From: Morella rubra
Taxonomy: Eukaryota > Streptophyta > Magnoliopsida > Fagales > Myricaceae
Assembly (NCBI GenBank): GCA_003952965.2
Contig: CM025849.1
Coordinates: forward strand, 12,612,157-12,676,156
DNA: 64,000 nt
Reading direction: 5' to 3'
This document shows, piece by piece, positions 47,193-57,334 of this stretch. The translations under genes and the position numbers were made by a program. The notes under the pieces were generated by a model. The model did not search any database and had not been told where the DNA came from. It was given only the letters and a program-made list of their open reading frames with translations. Within the stretch, counting starts at the first letter, position 1. Every line of letters begins with the position of its first letter.

Positions 47193-48180
47193 TTGTGAGT
47201 CTAGGTGATAACCCAAGAAGGGGATAAATGGTGTTTTAATAAAAATTAAAGCTTTTTCAAAGATAAGTCAAGAGAAATATTCAAGCTATTATAGCACACT
47301 ACAATCACAGAAATAAAAATAAATAGAGAGCAAAGGATAGAGAAATGATACCGATATTTTTAGGTGATTCGGCTAAGACTTGCCTACATCCACCCCAAAG
47401 CTATTGTATTCCTTGGACTTTCTTCACTATTGTCCAATAACAATCACACCTTAGCTTTTCAGGTGCTAAGTAACTATTACAAGCATTTTGCTAAGCTCAC
47501 ACTTCAACTCTTACCTCAAATCCCAACACTCAAGGTGAGATTTATTCTATTCTCACAAATAGGCCCAATTGTATCTCCACACTTAAAATGTCTTACAATG
47601 GATTGATGAAAAAAGTAATAAAGAAAAAATGTAATAAAGAATAATTCTTTAAGCATGTACAAATACAAGGCACAATAATGAGCAAGAAAACAAGATCTGG
47701 AGTTATGGCAGGTGGCAGAAATAGCTTTCTTAGGATATGAGAAAATCTTATTCTTCAAACTCTTTCTCTCTCTTTGTAGGGTAGGTTAGAGATGATGATG
47801 TAAGTTGTTTTCTTTTCTATCTCCATCTTGATCTATTTATAGTTTTATATACTTGTGTGGTCTCCAAGAGACTTTATTGTACCATTGGATTGATGCCCTA
47901 GACACATTAATGGCCAAAAGATGAGCTGATGTAGTTTTGGAAAAATCTGTAAAATCGCAGCATATGTCGACACATATTCCTTCTTCTTATCTGAAATTTG
48001 GCTCTCGGGTGTCTATGACATGTGTCGACACCTTCAAAATAGCTTTCGGGTGTTAGTGCAAGGTGTCGAAACCATTTTCCTATATGTCGACGCCATCAAT
48101 GCTAGAGAGGTTTTTCAACAACTTGAAAGTGTCGTTTCCACTCCATTTTATCTTTAAACACCTGCAATAAACAATGTGAA
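47193..48180 (-). mobile_element. LTR-like relic, minus strand
   Basis: Read on the minus strand it ends in ATCCCCTTCTTGGGTTATC, a CT-rich end often seen at the 3' border of copia LTRs. It contains repeated TGTCGACAC-type motifs (47965-48095). No partner LTR or internal region was found. Confidence 0.35.
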
Positions 48181-48406
48181 CATTTTAGCTTACGCAATAG
48201 TGTTAATACATATTTAAGACCTTTTATTGAGAGAGAATCTCAATCCTTTAGAAAATCAATTTAGCATTTGTGGATTGACATTATAGAGATCTAAAATCCT
48301 TCAAAGCATGTATAAAGTTTGTTATAATCAAAATCAAAACGAATTGTGCAATGAATAACCTTAGGCTAACACAACTCATCAAGTCTCACAGCAAAGTTTG
48401 AATTTT

Positions 48407-48645
48407 CGAATGAGCTATCTTTACAAATCTTACCATATCATATATATCTTGATCTCATCTTCCAAATCTACAAATCCTACCACATCATATCATAATCTCT
48501 TCTTCAAATTAGCTACAATCAAATTTTGTTTCCTTATTTGTAAATTTAGCATCTTTTAGAAAAAAAATATAGGACCCTTCAATACCTATTGTACTCATGT
48601 TGAAAAGGAATACAAAATCTCTCTACATTTTTTCAATTTTCTTTT
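48407..48645 (+). mobile_element. Possible 5' LTR of the copia element
   Basis: AT-rich block right before the primer-binding site, with a terminator-like ATATAGGACCC and AGGAATACAAAATCTCTC near its 3' end, as in short copia LTRs. Borders are not certain and no 3' copy was found. Confidence 0.3.
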
Positions 48646-48658
48646 TGGTATCAGAGCC
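48646..48658 (+). other. Primer-binding site for initiator tRNA (TGGTATCAGAGCC)
   Basis: Exact plant copia-type primer-binding site complementary to the 3' end of methionine initiator tRNA. It fixes the left edge of the internal region and the plus orientation. Confidence 0.9.
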
Positions 48659-48712
48659 ATTTCAAGTACGGGAATAATTTTTTGGTTTTCAGAGACTACT
48701 TTTTCTCTCAAT

Positions 48713-51700
48713 GTCAGCAATTTCATTACCTTAAAACTCATTTCTATAAATTACCCATTGTGGCGAGTGCAAGCCCTTTCCCTTGCTGGAAGTCAAGATT
48801 TGATTTCCCATCTCACTTGTGAAACTGATCCACCTTCAATGTATGTTGATTCCATCTCTACCTAGCAACCACAAACTCTCACTATTGCCTATATTGCCTG
48901 GACAAAATCTGACCGCTGCTCTGTGGTTGGCTTATAGGAACTCTAGCAGAAGAGTCTCTTAGCCTTGTCATTGGGCTTGACACAATCCAAAGTGTGTGGC
49001 TTGCTCTCAAGGAAGCAAATGCTTAGGATTCTCAAATACACGTTACAACAAGAATTAACCTATCTCCACAAAGATGAAGAATCCAACCTAGGAGAACATC
49101 TTCTTTGTTTCAAAAATTTGTTCGATAGTCTTGCTGCTATTGGCATTCCTGTTTTAGACAAAATCAAGGTCTTAAAACTTCTCATCAGTCATGGACCGAA
49201 GTATGATAACTTTACCACAACCATGCTCAAACCATTGCGTCCCAGCAACTCTAAATTTGTGTCTCAACTCAAATGGCACGAGCAGCGCTAGACGTGGTGC
49301 AACTCTAGACAACAATTAAGCCAATAGATCGCCTTCAATGGCCACTCCCTTAAGTTAGATCCACAAGCCTTCTATGGCCAACGACTTCATCATCTTTGGT
49401 AGTATTATAATGCTAGCCGAGGGGTCACTGGCTTTGACTCCCAAGGTAGAGGTTTTCAAGCCCACAACCATACTGCCACTAATTTCTCTAATGCAAGTTT
49501 ATCTTATATGGATGTTAATGTTAAGTCCAATTCCTTTGAGACTTTGCATAACTCTAACAATGACAATCAAGGCCACAAAGGGTTATAGTAGGGAGTCTGA
49601 AACTAATGGTTGAACTGCACGTAGACCCCCTCCTCCTAGTCAAAGAAGCATGACAGCAGTTGAATGAGAAATGTACCATAATGAATGCTGCCAATATTGT
49701 GGAGGACTTGGCCACATTGCAAAAATCTGTTGGTGGATTTCTAAGCAGCCAATCCAACAAGATGATATTCTACTGGCTTTAGTAGCTTTTACCCTCGATA
49801 CATCATTGGCTGAAACTGAATGGATTACTAATACATATGCCTCAAATCACATGACTGGCACAACAAGTATGTTAAAAATATACATTTCTACCCAGAGACA
49901 AATTCTATCTTAATTGGTGATGGTACTTCTCTTTCGATTTAGGCTATTAGCGATACATATGTAAAAAGTAAATAACAAAATCTTCCGTTAAATGATGTTC
50001 TTCTTGTGCCTAAATTAGCTAAAAAATTACTATCTGTTAGCCAACTCACTGATCAATTTTCAAAAAATTGTGAATTTTCTAACATTAATTTCTGTGTTAA
50101 GGAACGGGTGACAGATCATGTAATAATGAATGGAAAGTGCAAGGGTGATTTATATGTTTTCTCTGATCCTCATGAACTTCATTTTTCCAATCGCTTTAAA
50201 AGAGGGACGGAAAAAGTTTGACACCAACATTTAGGACATCCGCAAACATTTACTTTACAACTTATCAAGAATAAAGGACTTATTGAAGTCCTAGGAGACG
50301 AAAATTTAGGATCGGTTTATGTTAGTTATTAGTTAGGAAAAATGAGCAAATTGCTGTTTAATTATTTTAAGAACTCTAGTTTGTCTCCTTTCAATAAAAT
50401 TCATTGTGATCTATGGGGACCTACTCTTGTTTCTTCCTTCAGAAATTTTTTATATTGTGCATGTTTTGTTGACGACTTTACCTGATATACATGGATTGTT
50501 CCTTTAAGGAAAAATTCGAATGTTTTACTGTGTTCCTTGCATTTGAGAAATATATGGATTGTCAATTTGACCAAAAAAAAAATTCAAATATTTCATTCTG
50601 ATGGAGTTGGTGAATTTTTTAATTCTAAAATTATGTCTCAATTTCAAGCACAAGGGCATCTTGCATCAAATTTCTTGTCCACACGCTAGAGCAAAATGGA
50701 ATGGTGGAGCAGCGACATCGAATTATTCGAGAATTGGGCATGACTATGCACTTTCATAGTAGGGCTCCATTATATCTTTGGATTGAAGCTTTTGTTACAA
50801 CAGTCTATTTGATAAATTGCAATCTTCCTCTCTTGATTTTGAGACACCTTATTTTAAATTACATGACGCTCATCCAGTTTATTCCTCCTTACATATATTT
50901 GGTTACGTTGTTTTCTTCTACTTGGGATACCAAGAAAAATAGACAATGCCTTGTGTTTTTGTTGGCTACAGAGACAGACATAAAGGATACAAGTGTTTTA
51001 ATCCTTCCACCTATAAAATGTTTATCTTTAAACATGTAGTACTTGATGAAACATGTTTTCCTTTCAATGGCACAAAAGAAAATTCTTGCCCACCTACTCC
51101 AACTCAACCATTGAGTGTATTTGAATTATGGATATCTATTCAACCTTCTAACACTAGTTCTTTGTCCTCACAATCAAGTCATCTAGATGTTACAATTTCA
51201 TATATTCCTCCGCCACATCATACAATTTATGATAATAACAGTCTTGTTGCATCTCTTGAATCTTCCACCAACATACCATTACCTCACTTGGAGTTTGCAC
51301 CTCTTATAATAATCTATAACTCAGTTAATTCAGCATTGCCATCGGATGCAACTCAAACTAAATGTCTAGACCCACCATTGACTCAACTCAATTGGCAAGA
51401 ATCTCCTCCTAATCCTTCAATTACACATGAAGCTTCTATTGATCAAATAGCTCCACATGAAATTCCTCCTGTCATGTCTTCCATCATACCACCTCATCTC
51501 ATCCATCCTATGGTAACAAAATTACAAGTTGAAATCATCAAAGCTAATCCAAAATATGAGCTTGCAGTCATCTCAAAAGCTACTCCTCATGAGCCTCACT
51601 CCATAAAATCTGCTCTAGCTCATGATGGTTGGTGTACTACAATGGAAGATGAAATTAATGCCTTTAATCATAATAAGATCTAGACTCTAGGTGCCTGAGA

Positions 51701-53020
51701 CCCCAATATGTACATAGTTGGGTCCAAATGGGTATTCAAAACAAAGCTCAAAGCTAACAGGTCTCTTGACCATCTTCAAGCTCGCCTCGTTGCCAAAGGA
51801 TATCACCGAGTTGATGGTGTTGACTACACAGAGATGTTCTCCCCAGTAATCAAACTCGACACCATTTGACTGGTCATTAGTTTAGCATTGGTTTGCAAAT
51901 AGAAAATTCATCAACTCGAGAATGGTAGATCCGAATTATCCATGCCATGTTTGCAAACTTAAGTGAGCCTTATGTGGTCCCAAACAGGCCCATCAAGTAT
52001 GGTTTGATCACTTTAATACTTTTTTGCTCCAACATGACTTTTTTTATAGCCTTGTTGATCCATCTCTTTTTGTTTTGCATTCTCCTAATGTGACACTAAT
52101 TCTTCTACTTTATGTTGATGACATTCTTTTGACAAGTTCAAATTTCTAACTCTTAATTACATTCATTTTGAAGTTAAGTGCATAATTTGCAATGAAGGAT
52201 TTAGGCCCAATCCATCACTTCTTAGGGATAGAAGTTACCTCTATCTCTGATGGGTTACATTTATATGAGTCTCATTATGATCTTATGATCTTAGAAAAAA
52301 TGTCAATCATTGATTGTAAATCAATGAGCACCCCATTTAAGACCAAAACATCCGGCCTAAAGAATGACACTCTCCTCGACAACACTTTTTATTTTTGGGG
52401 AATTGTTGGGGCTTTACAATATTTAACACTAGCAAAACTCGACCTTGCTTTTAGTGTCAATTTCAACCTTTGAAAATGGTGAGGCGCATAGTTCGATATG
52501 TTAAAGGCACTATTCATTATGGACTTCACTTTTCTTCTTACTACAATTGATCTTTTTGCCTTCTTTGATGCAAATTGAGCCGATTGTCCTACCAATAGAC
52601 AATCCACCACTGGATACTGCACTTTCCTTGGATGCAACCTTATCTCATGATGTGCTAAGAAACAGAATACAGTCTCTCGCTTAAGTACTGAGGCCAAGTA
52701 TTGCGCCATGGCTCATACATCAACTGAGCTTATATGGCTCTCCTTCCTCTTAAGTACTCTTTATGTTCCATTAACAAGCTCATCGGTTTTGTTTTGTGAC
52801 AACGTTAGTGCGTTACACATGACCATTAATCCTGTCTTTTATGCGAGAAGTAAACACATCGAGTTACATTATCACTTTGTACGGGAACGGGTTGCTCTTG
52901 GTTTTTTTTTTTTACCAAACGTATCTCAACTCATAATCAGCTGGCCAATATTTCACCAAGCCTCTGTCCAAAGCCTTTCTTGCTAGCTTCCACCCCAAAC
53001 TATGCCTCAAGCTCCGTGAC
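48713..53020 (+). pseudogene. copia gag-pol remnant
   Basis: Gag (UBN2-like) at about 48730-49290 has LHKDEESNLGEHLLCFKNLF. The zinc knuckle CQYCGGLGHIAKIC is at 49689-49730. The protease motif at 49830-49841 reads NTYA instead of the usual D-S/T-G-A. The GAG-pre and integrase parts are at about 50100-50850 (HIGH-like HARAKWNGMVEQRHR). RT runs at about 51700-52300 with GSKWVFKTKL and the intact box YVDD at 52111-52122. RNase H is at about 52560-52960 (SLSTEAKYCAMA-like, then CDNVSALHM and ARSKHIELHYHFVRE). It is split over all three frames. Confidence 0.88.
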
Positions 53021-53039
53021 TAAATAAGTCCAATTGAGT

Positions 53040-54010
53040 TGTAATCTTATTATGATTCCAGTTTTAAGCTAAAGATATTGATCAAATAGTTTTTGCTGGC
53101 GTGGTGCTTGCCTAGTATTCAAGCTAAGTAGTTTCAGAGAGTTTGGCTTGCTTGTGGCTTGAGCTTGATGGTCGCAGGAAGTCTCGCTTGACCCTCACTT
53201 GCTTGCCTTGAGTTTTACTTGAACGAGATATGAGATTCAGTTACAAAGAGCTCTTACTCAACTATCGCTTGAACCTCACACAAGCGAGAATTAGCAAATT
53301 TTAGAAGCCCTAGCTTTCAGAACGCTATGTATGAAAAAATTCAGAGTAACTTTCACATTTTTTGGTAAGTCGTCCATTAATCCTAGGGAGGTAGTTCTTG
53401 ATTATCCTTGAGCCCCAATTTGGTGAGAAAAATCCTTTTGAGATTGATGACCGAAATTGACCATTTTTTCTCTTATATAATCACCATTGAATCCATTCTT
53501 GTACTGTTAAGACTTCAGAGTGCCAAAAGGTTTTTGTTGCCGGAGCTCCGGTGTTGATCAAGAACAAGGTTGTTCAAAAAGTTCACAAAAGCACCTTAGA
53601 GAGCTAAGGTGAATGCCAAATGGAGCAGGTCTAAATAACGTGGTTTAGATTATTACGTCAAGGTTGTCAGGGTCAGCAACAGGAGTTGCCAATGTCTGAA
53701 TCATTATTTGTAAGGATTTCTTCTTAGTGAATTTCGGATGACACAGGTAGCTTGGAGTTGTTTTTCCTTTGAAGGTTTTCCACTTTGCCAACAAAATCCT
53801 TATCTCTTTGTTGATTGAATATTTACATTTTTATTTGATTATATATTTATTTGATTGAGTTGATTAATTTGCATATCTAGACTGAATAATTTTAGAAAGT
53901 GTTTTCAAATTGTTATAGGGGCTTTAATTGTGATAGATAACACATATTCACCCATCTAGGTATTGTTAGGGTCCAAACTAGATTTTTCATTGCCCTCCTC
54001 CTCCACATTT
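53040..54010 (+). mobile_element. LTR-like relic, plus strand
   Basis: Contains short repeats of CTTGCTTG and CGCTTGA (53100-53300). It ends with ATATTCACCCATCTAGGTA (about 53943), a border often seen at the 3' end of copia LTRs, followed by TTGTTAGGGTCC. No internal domains belong to it. Confidence 0.35.
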
Positions 54011-54689
54011 GCTCAGCATAATCCTCTAACAATTGGAAAAGATGAGAGACGAAGTTTTTGGAGATAGCCTATATGAATGGGTACTCTAGCGTCTAGCACA
54101 TATGAAGTGGCATTTATTTTCATTTTTTGAAAGATATGTACTTTTTATTTTACTTTAGTATGAGTAATGTTTCTAAAGTGAACTTTCAAAATTTTATTAT
54201 TTCACTATTGATGAATTTTTATTTTTCATAAGTATATTCACAATTTATATTATCACCAAAATGAAAAGAAAAATGTAGGAAATTTTTTTAATACAAATAT
54301 AATCATTTTAGTTAAAACAAAATGGAATACATTCCATCTAATAAAATTAATTGAAATTTAAGATCTCATATACAAGTAATTGCTCTAGCAAAAAGTATTT
54401 GTAAGAATATATATTTCATCTCATATGCACAAAACATATTATTGTATAATTATACTATGCGCCTAGTACTATGCGCCTAGTATATCAAATAGTATATGTA
54501 AGTAGTACAACAATATCTATTACGTTGTATTACACATGATAATCAAATTATGTAATGCAATATAGAATGTAGATACATAATTGGCATATGCCATTAGAAA
54601 ATCTTATAATTCAACAATACATTGTTCTATTGCATTTATGTATATACATCCATAAAGTTTATAATAATATATGTTATATATATGTATTT

Positions 54690-55030
54690 TATTATATTAC
54701 ACATTATACTATACATGCTATTATTATATCTATATGTATTGTACGGTACTATAGGATACACATTTATTCTACATATGTTTACTATAGCACGGTCAGTCAT
54801 ATATACTATTTGTGCTATACATACATTACTATATATTACATGCATTCATCATATAAGTGTGCTTCATTTTGCTATACATGCTATATTTTTATTTATATGT
54901 GATGAACTATGTTATACGATACATACTATACCATACTATTCCTAACAATATGTGTTCTATATGATTCATTATATTGCACATTGTGCTATATGTGCTATTA
55001 TCATATCTATGTGTAGAATAAATGTGTATT
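54690..55030 (+). repeat. AT-rich degenerate repeat, about 277-bp period
   Basis: CACATTATACTATACATGC followed by TATTATTATATCTATATG at about 54700 recurs as CACATTGTGCTATATGTGC and TATTATCATATCTATGTG at about 54976. ACTATA/CTATACAT words fill the space between. The frames at 54588-54945 come from this composition. Confidence 0.6.
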
Positions 55031-55216
55031 ATATGGATATGTATTATAATATACTATGGTACACCCATAAGATTTGAAAAATATGTATTTAGTACCGTTC
55101 GCACTATGTTCGAACTCATATATATAGCTTAAATGCAATGAACACAGTTTGAACAAATAACAACCAAAACACAGTTTGAATGCAATGAACAAATAGTTTG
55201 AACAAAAAAATTTCGA

Positions 55217-55380
55217 ACTTATATAAAATTAAGGCGCAAAATTTCCCTCAAAATTTTATGTTACATCAGGTTCGAAGTAGTTCAAACGCACTAAAAATAT
55301 TTATAACTTATATGAAATTAGGGCTCAAAATTTCCCTTAAAGTTTTTTATATCGCATAGTGTTCCAACTAGTTCGAACAT
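55217..55380 (+). repeat. About 88-bp subterminal direct repeat of the CACTA element, two units
   Basis: Unit 1 starts AACTTATATAAAATTAAGG (55217) and unit 2 starts AACTTATATGAAATTAGGG (55305). Both continue with CAAAATTTCCCT and end in a TTCGAA- or TTCGAAC-containing stretch. Confidence 0.8.
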
Positions 55381-56313
55381 GCTTCTCCAGATCGCAAAAC
55401 AATAGTGGCCAAAAGGCCACATTACTCTTCAAATTGTACATTCTAGCACAGCTTCCCCATAAGCGAGGGGAAGAGAAAATCCATGAAATTTTGCAATCTT
55501 GAGAGGGAAAGAGGATTGTAGTGTTGAAGAGCAAATTTCAGTAATCTTGAGAAGGTTTCAAGCACGATTTTAGAGAGACAAGCGTTGGGCTTTGAAGAGG
55601 GAAGGTAAACAAGAAAGTTTGTTAGTGTTTTGAGCAATTTTGTTAACTATATATGTACTCTAATGAACATGATTTTGTCTTTATAGTTAGACTATCAAAA
55701 TATTGTGGTGGTTGCAACCTAGAGGTACAAAATCCTTAAGGTTTAGAGATTGGATGAGATTGTTGCTATTTTTTTTGTTATGAGGTAACTGATTAGGTTT
55801 AAGACATATATTGTGACCGATTGTCATAAAATTGGTTGGGTATTACTTTGTTGGCTTCGCTGAACATCTTATGGAGTAAGGATATATTGTGATGGTTTGA
55901 TTTTTGGTAGATAACGTACTTGTTTAAGTGTTTTGTCTTTGTTTGCCTACGATATGTTCGAACAATTTCATATTCGAACTTGTTTGAACTCTTTTGAATG
56001 TATTGCAAACAAAAATCAATTACAACATCAATATGTTGTATGTCTATTGTCCTTCATAATCTATAAAAACCCTTAAACCCTGTTAAGAGTTATGAGTAAT
56101 TGGATGAGATTGTTGGTATTTTTAAGTTGTGAAATGTCGGTTGGTTAGGTAATTCCCTAGGTTTTAGGCATATATTAGAAATAATTGCTGTAAAATTAGT
56201 TGGGTATTGCATTCAATTAATGTTACTTCAACTGATATATATCCAATTCTAATTTTGTATATGATTATTTTTTTTTCTAAATGTTAGTATAAATTTACTA
56301 TATTTTTCTGCAG

Positions 56314-56431
56314 GCCAGAGAAAATGGACTTACACACACGACAACATCAAAAGGAGCAAAGCGCTGATGAAGCAACACCAAAGAGAAGAGATGAAATAAC
56401 AGATGAAAGAATAGATGGACAGTTTCATGAG
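56314..56431 (+). CDS. Possible short first exon of the CACTA carrier
   Basis: A TTTTCTGCAG acceptor is followed by ATG at 56324 and 36 codons rich in charged residues (MDLHTRQHQKEQSADEATPK and KRRDEITDERIDGQ) to a donor GAG|GTGAAT. Its position next to the CACTA end suggests a remnant of the element's own gene. No domain is recognised and no downstream exon was found. Confidence 0.3.
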
Positions 56432-57191
56432 GTGAATACAATCTTTCTGTAGACTATAGATTTTCGTTCACGTTTTAGTTCGTACTATGTTTAGACTTTT
56501 AATTTATTGCTTCAATGCCAATTTTATAGTTTTAAATGTAGGATGATTATTATTGTAATATATTATGTGTATTTATAGTCTATTTGCAATTTATATTTTG
56601 TTTATTATTGAAATTACATAGTCCCTTTCAAATAAAATTGATTCTACATTAATTCGAACAAACATAAAAAAAGTTTGAACACCAATTTGATCTACAAAAC
56701 AATAAATATGTTCTAACAACAGACACTATTCAAACAAGTTTGAAAAATAATTCTAAACAACGTTCAGACAAGAAATGGAGGTTGTTCAAATGCAATATTA
56801 AATGTTCATACATATCATTTAGTGTTCAATATTATTGTTCAAACTAGTGAGAACAATGGGTACAGAGCATTCAAATAATTCAAATGGTGATGAATTATAT
56901 TTTTTCCCCTTTAAAAAAAAATTGTTCGAACTCATTCAAACCGGTTCAAATATAGATTTTTCAGATTTAACGTGAATAGACAATTTGGAGAGTTATTTTG
57001 GGATGAAAATGGCAGTCCTGAAAAAAAATTAATGGGTATGAAAGTAAAATTCGTCCTAGAAGACTTTTTAGGACAAGGTTACTCGCACGACCTTAGGACA
57101 AAAAAAATTAATCCTAAAAGGCATTTTGGGACGAAATTTGCACGTTTTGAGACGAATTCTTTTGTCCTTAAAAGGCAATATTGTTGTAGTG

Positions 57192-57194
57192 TGT
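57192..57194 (+). repeat. 3-bp target-site duplication, right (TGT)
   Basis: Matches TGT at 39082-39084 and directly follows the CACTA right end GTAGTG. Confidence 0.75.
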
Positions 57195-57334
57195 GAGTCT
57201 CTTTCTTACTAAGCAATGGGTCTCATGGAAGCAAATTGAGACACAACTTGGCGCGATGAGCAGCAAAGGAGAAAGTTTGGGCATTCTAGATGTTTCATTA
57301 TTACCTTCTCATATAACAAACTTTGACTGGTGTT

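Larger units (their letters stand above)
48646..53030 (+). mobile_element. Ty1/copia retrotransposon, decayed, no 3' LTR seen
   Basis: A primer-binding site is followed by gag, zinc knuckle, protease, integrase, RT and RNase H remnants in the copia order (integrase before RT). Many stops and frameshifts, a mutated protease site and the missing 3' LTR mark it as inactive. It lies inside the CACTA element. Confidence 0.88.
39085..57191. mobile_element. CACTA (En/Spm) DNA transposon, 18.1 kb, with nested insertions
   Basis: The left end is CACTACATACAACAATATT and the right end, inverted, CACTACAACAATATTGCC. They agree apart from a 4-bp insertion (ATAC) on the left. A TGT duplication flanks both ends. 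Subterminal zones have GGGACG/CGTCCC and TTTAGGACGAA-type repeats next to the ends (39110-39310, 57030-57180), and TTCGAAC/GTTTGAAC-type repeats further in (39350-39565, 55080-56960). No CACTA transposase was recognised, so the carrier seems non-autonomous. It contains a MULE (39614-46993), a copia relic (about 48.4-53.0 kb) and LTR remnants, all inserted later. Confidence 0.85.
55080..57191. repeat. CACTA right subterminal region with TTCGAAC/TTTGAAC motifs
   Basis: Motifs of the type GTTCGAAC, GTTTGAAC and TTCAAACxxGTTC recur many times, in both orientations. The same words fill the left subterminal region (39350-39565). In En/Spm elements, such repeats bind the TNPA protein; that role here is inferred. 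Confidence 0.7.

Noticed and set aside
52389-52709. 106-codon minus-strand frame
   Set aside because: Shadow of the copia RT/RNase H region on the plus strand.
54588-54945. Frames of more than 100 codons, rich in Tyr, Ile and Cys
   Set aside because: Low-complexity AT-rich sequence made of TATACAT-like repeats; both strands and several frames are open for the same reason.
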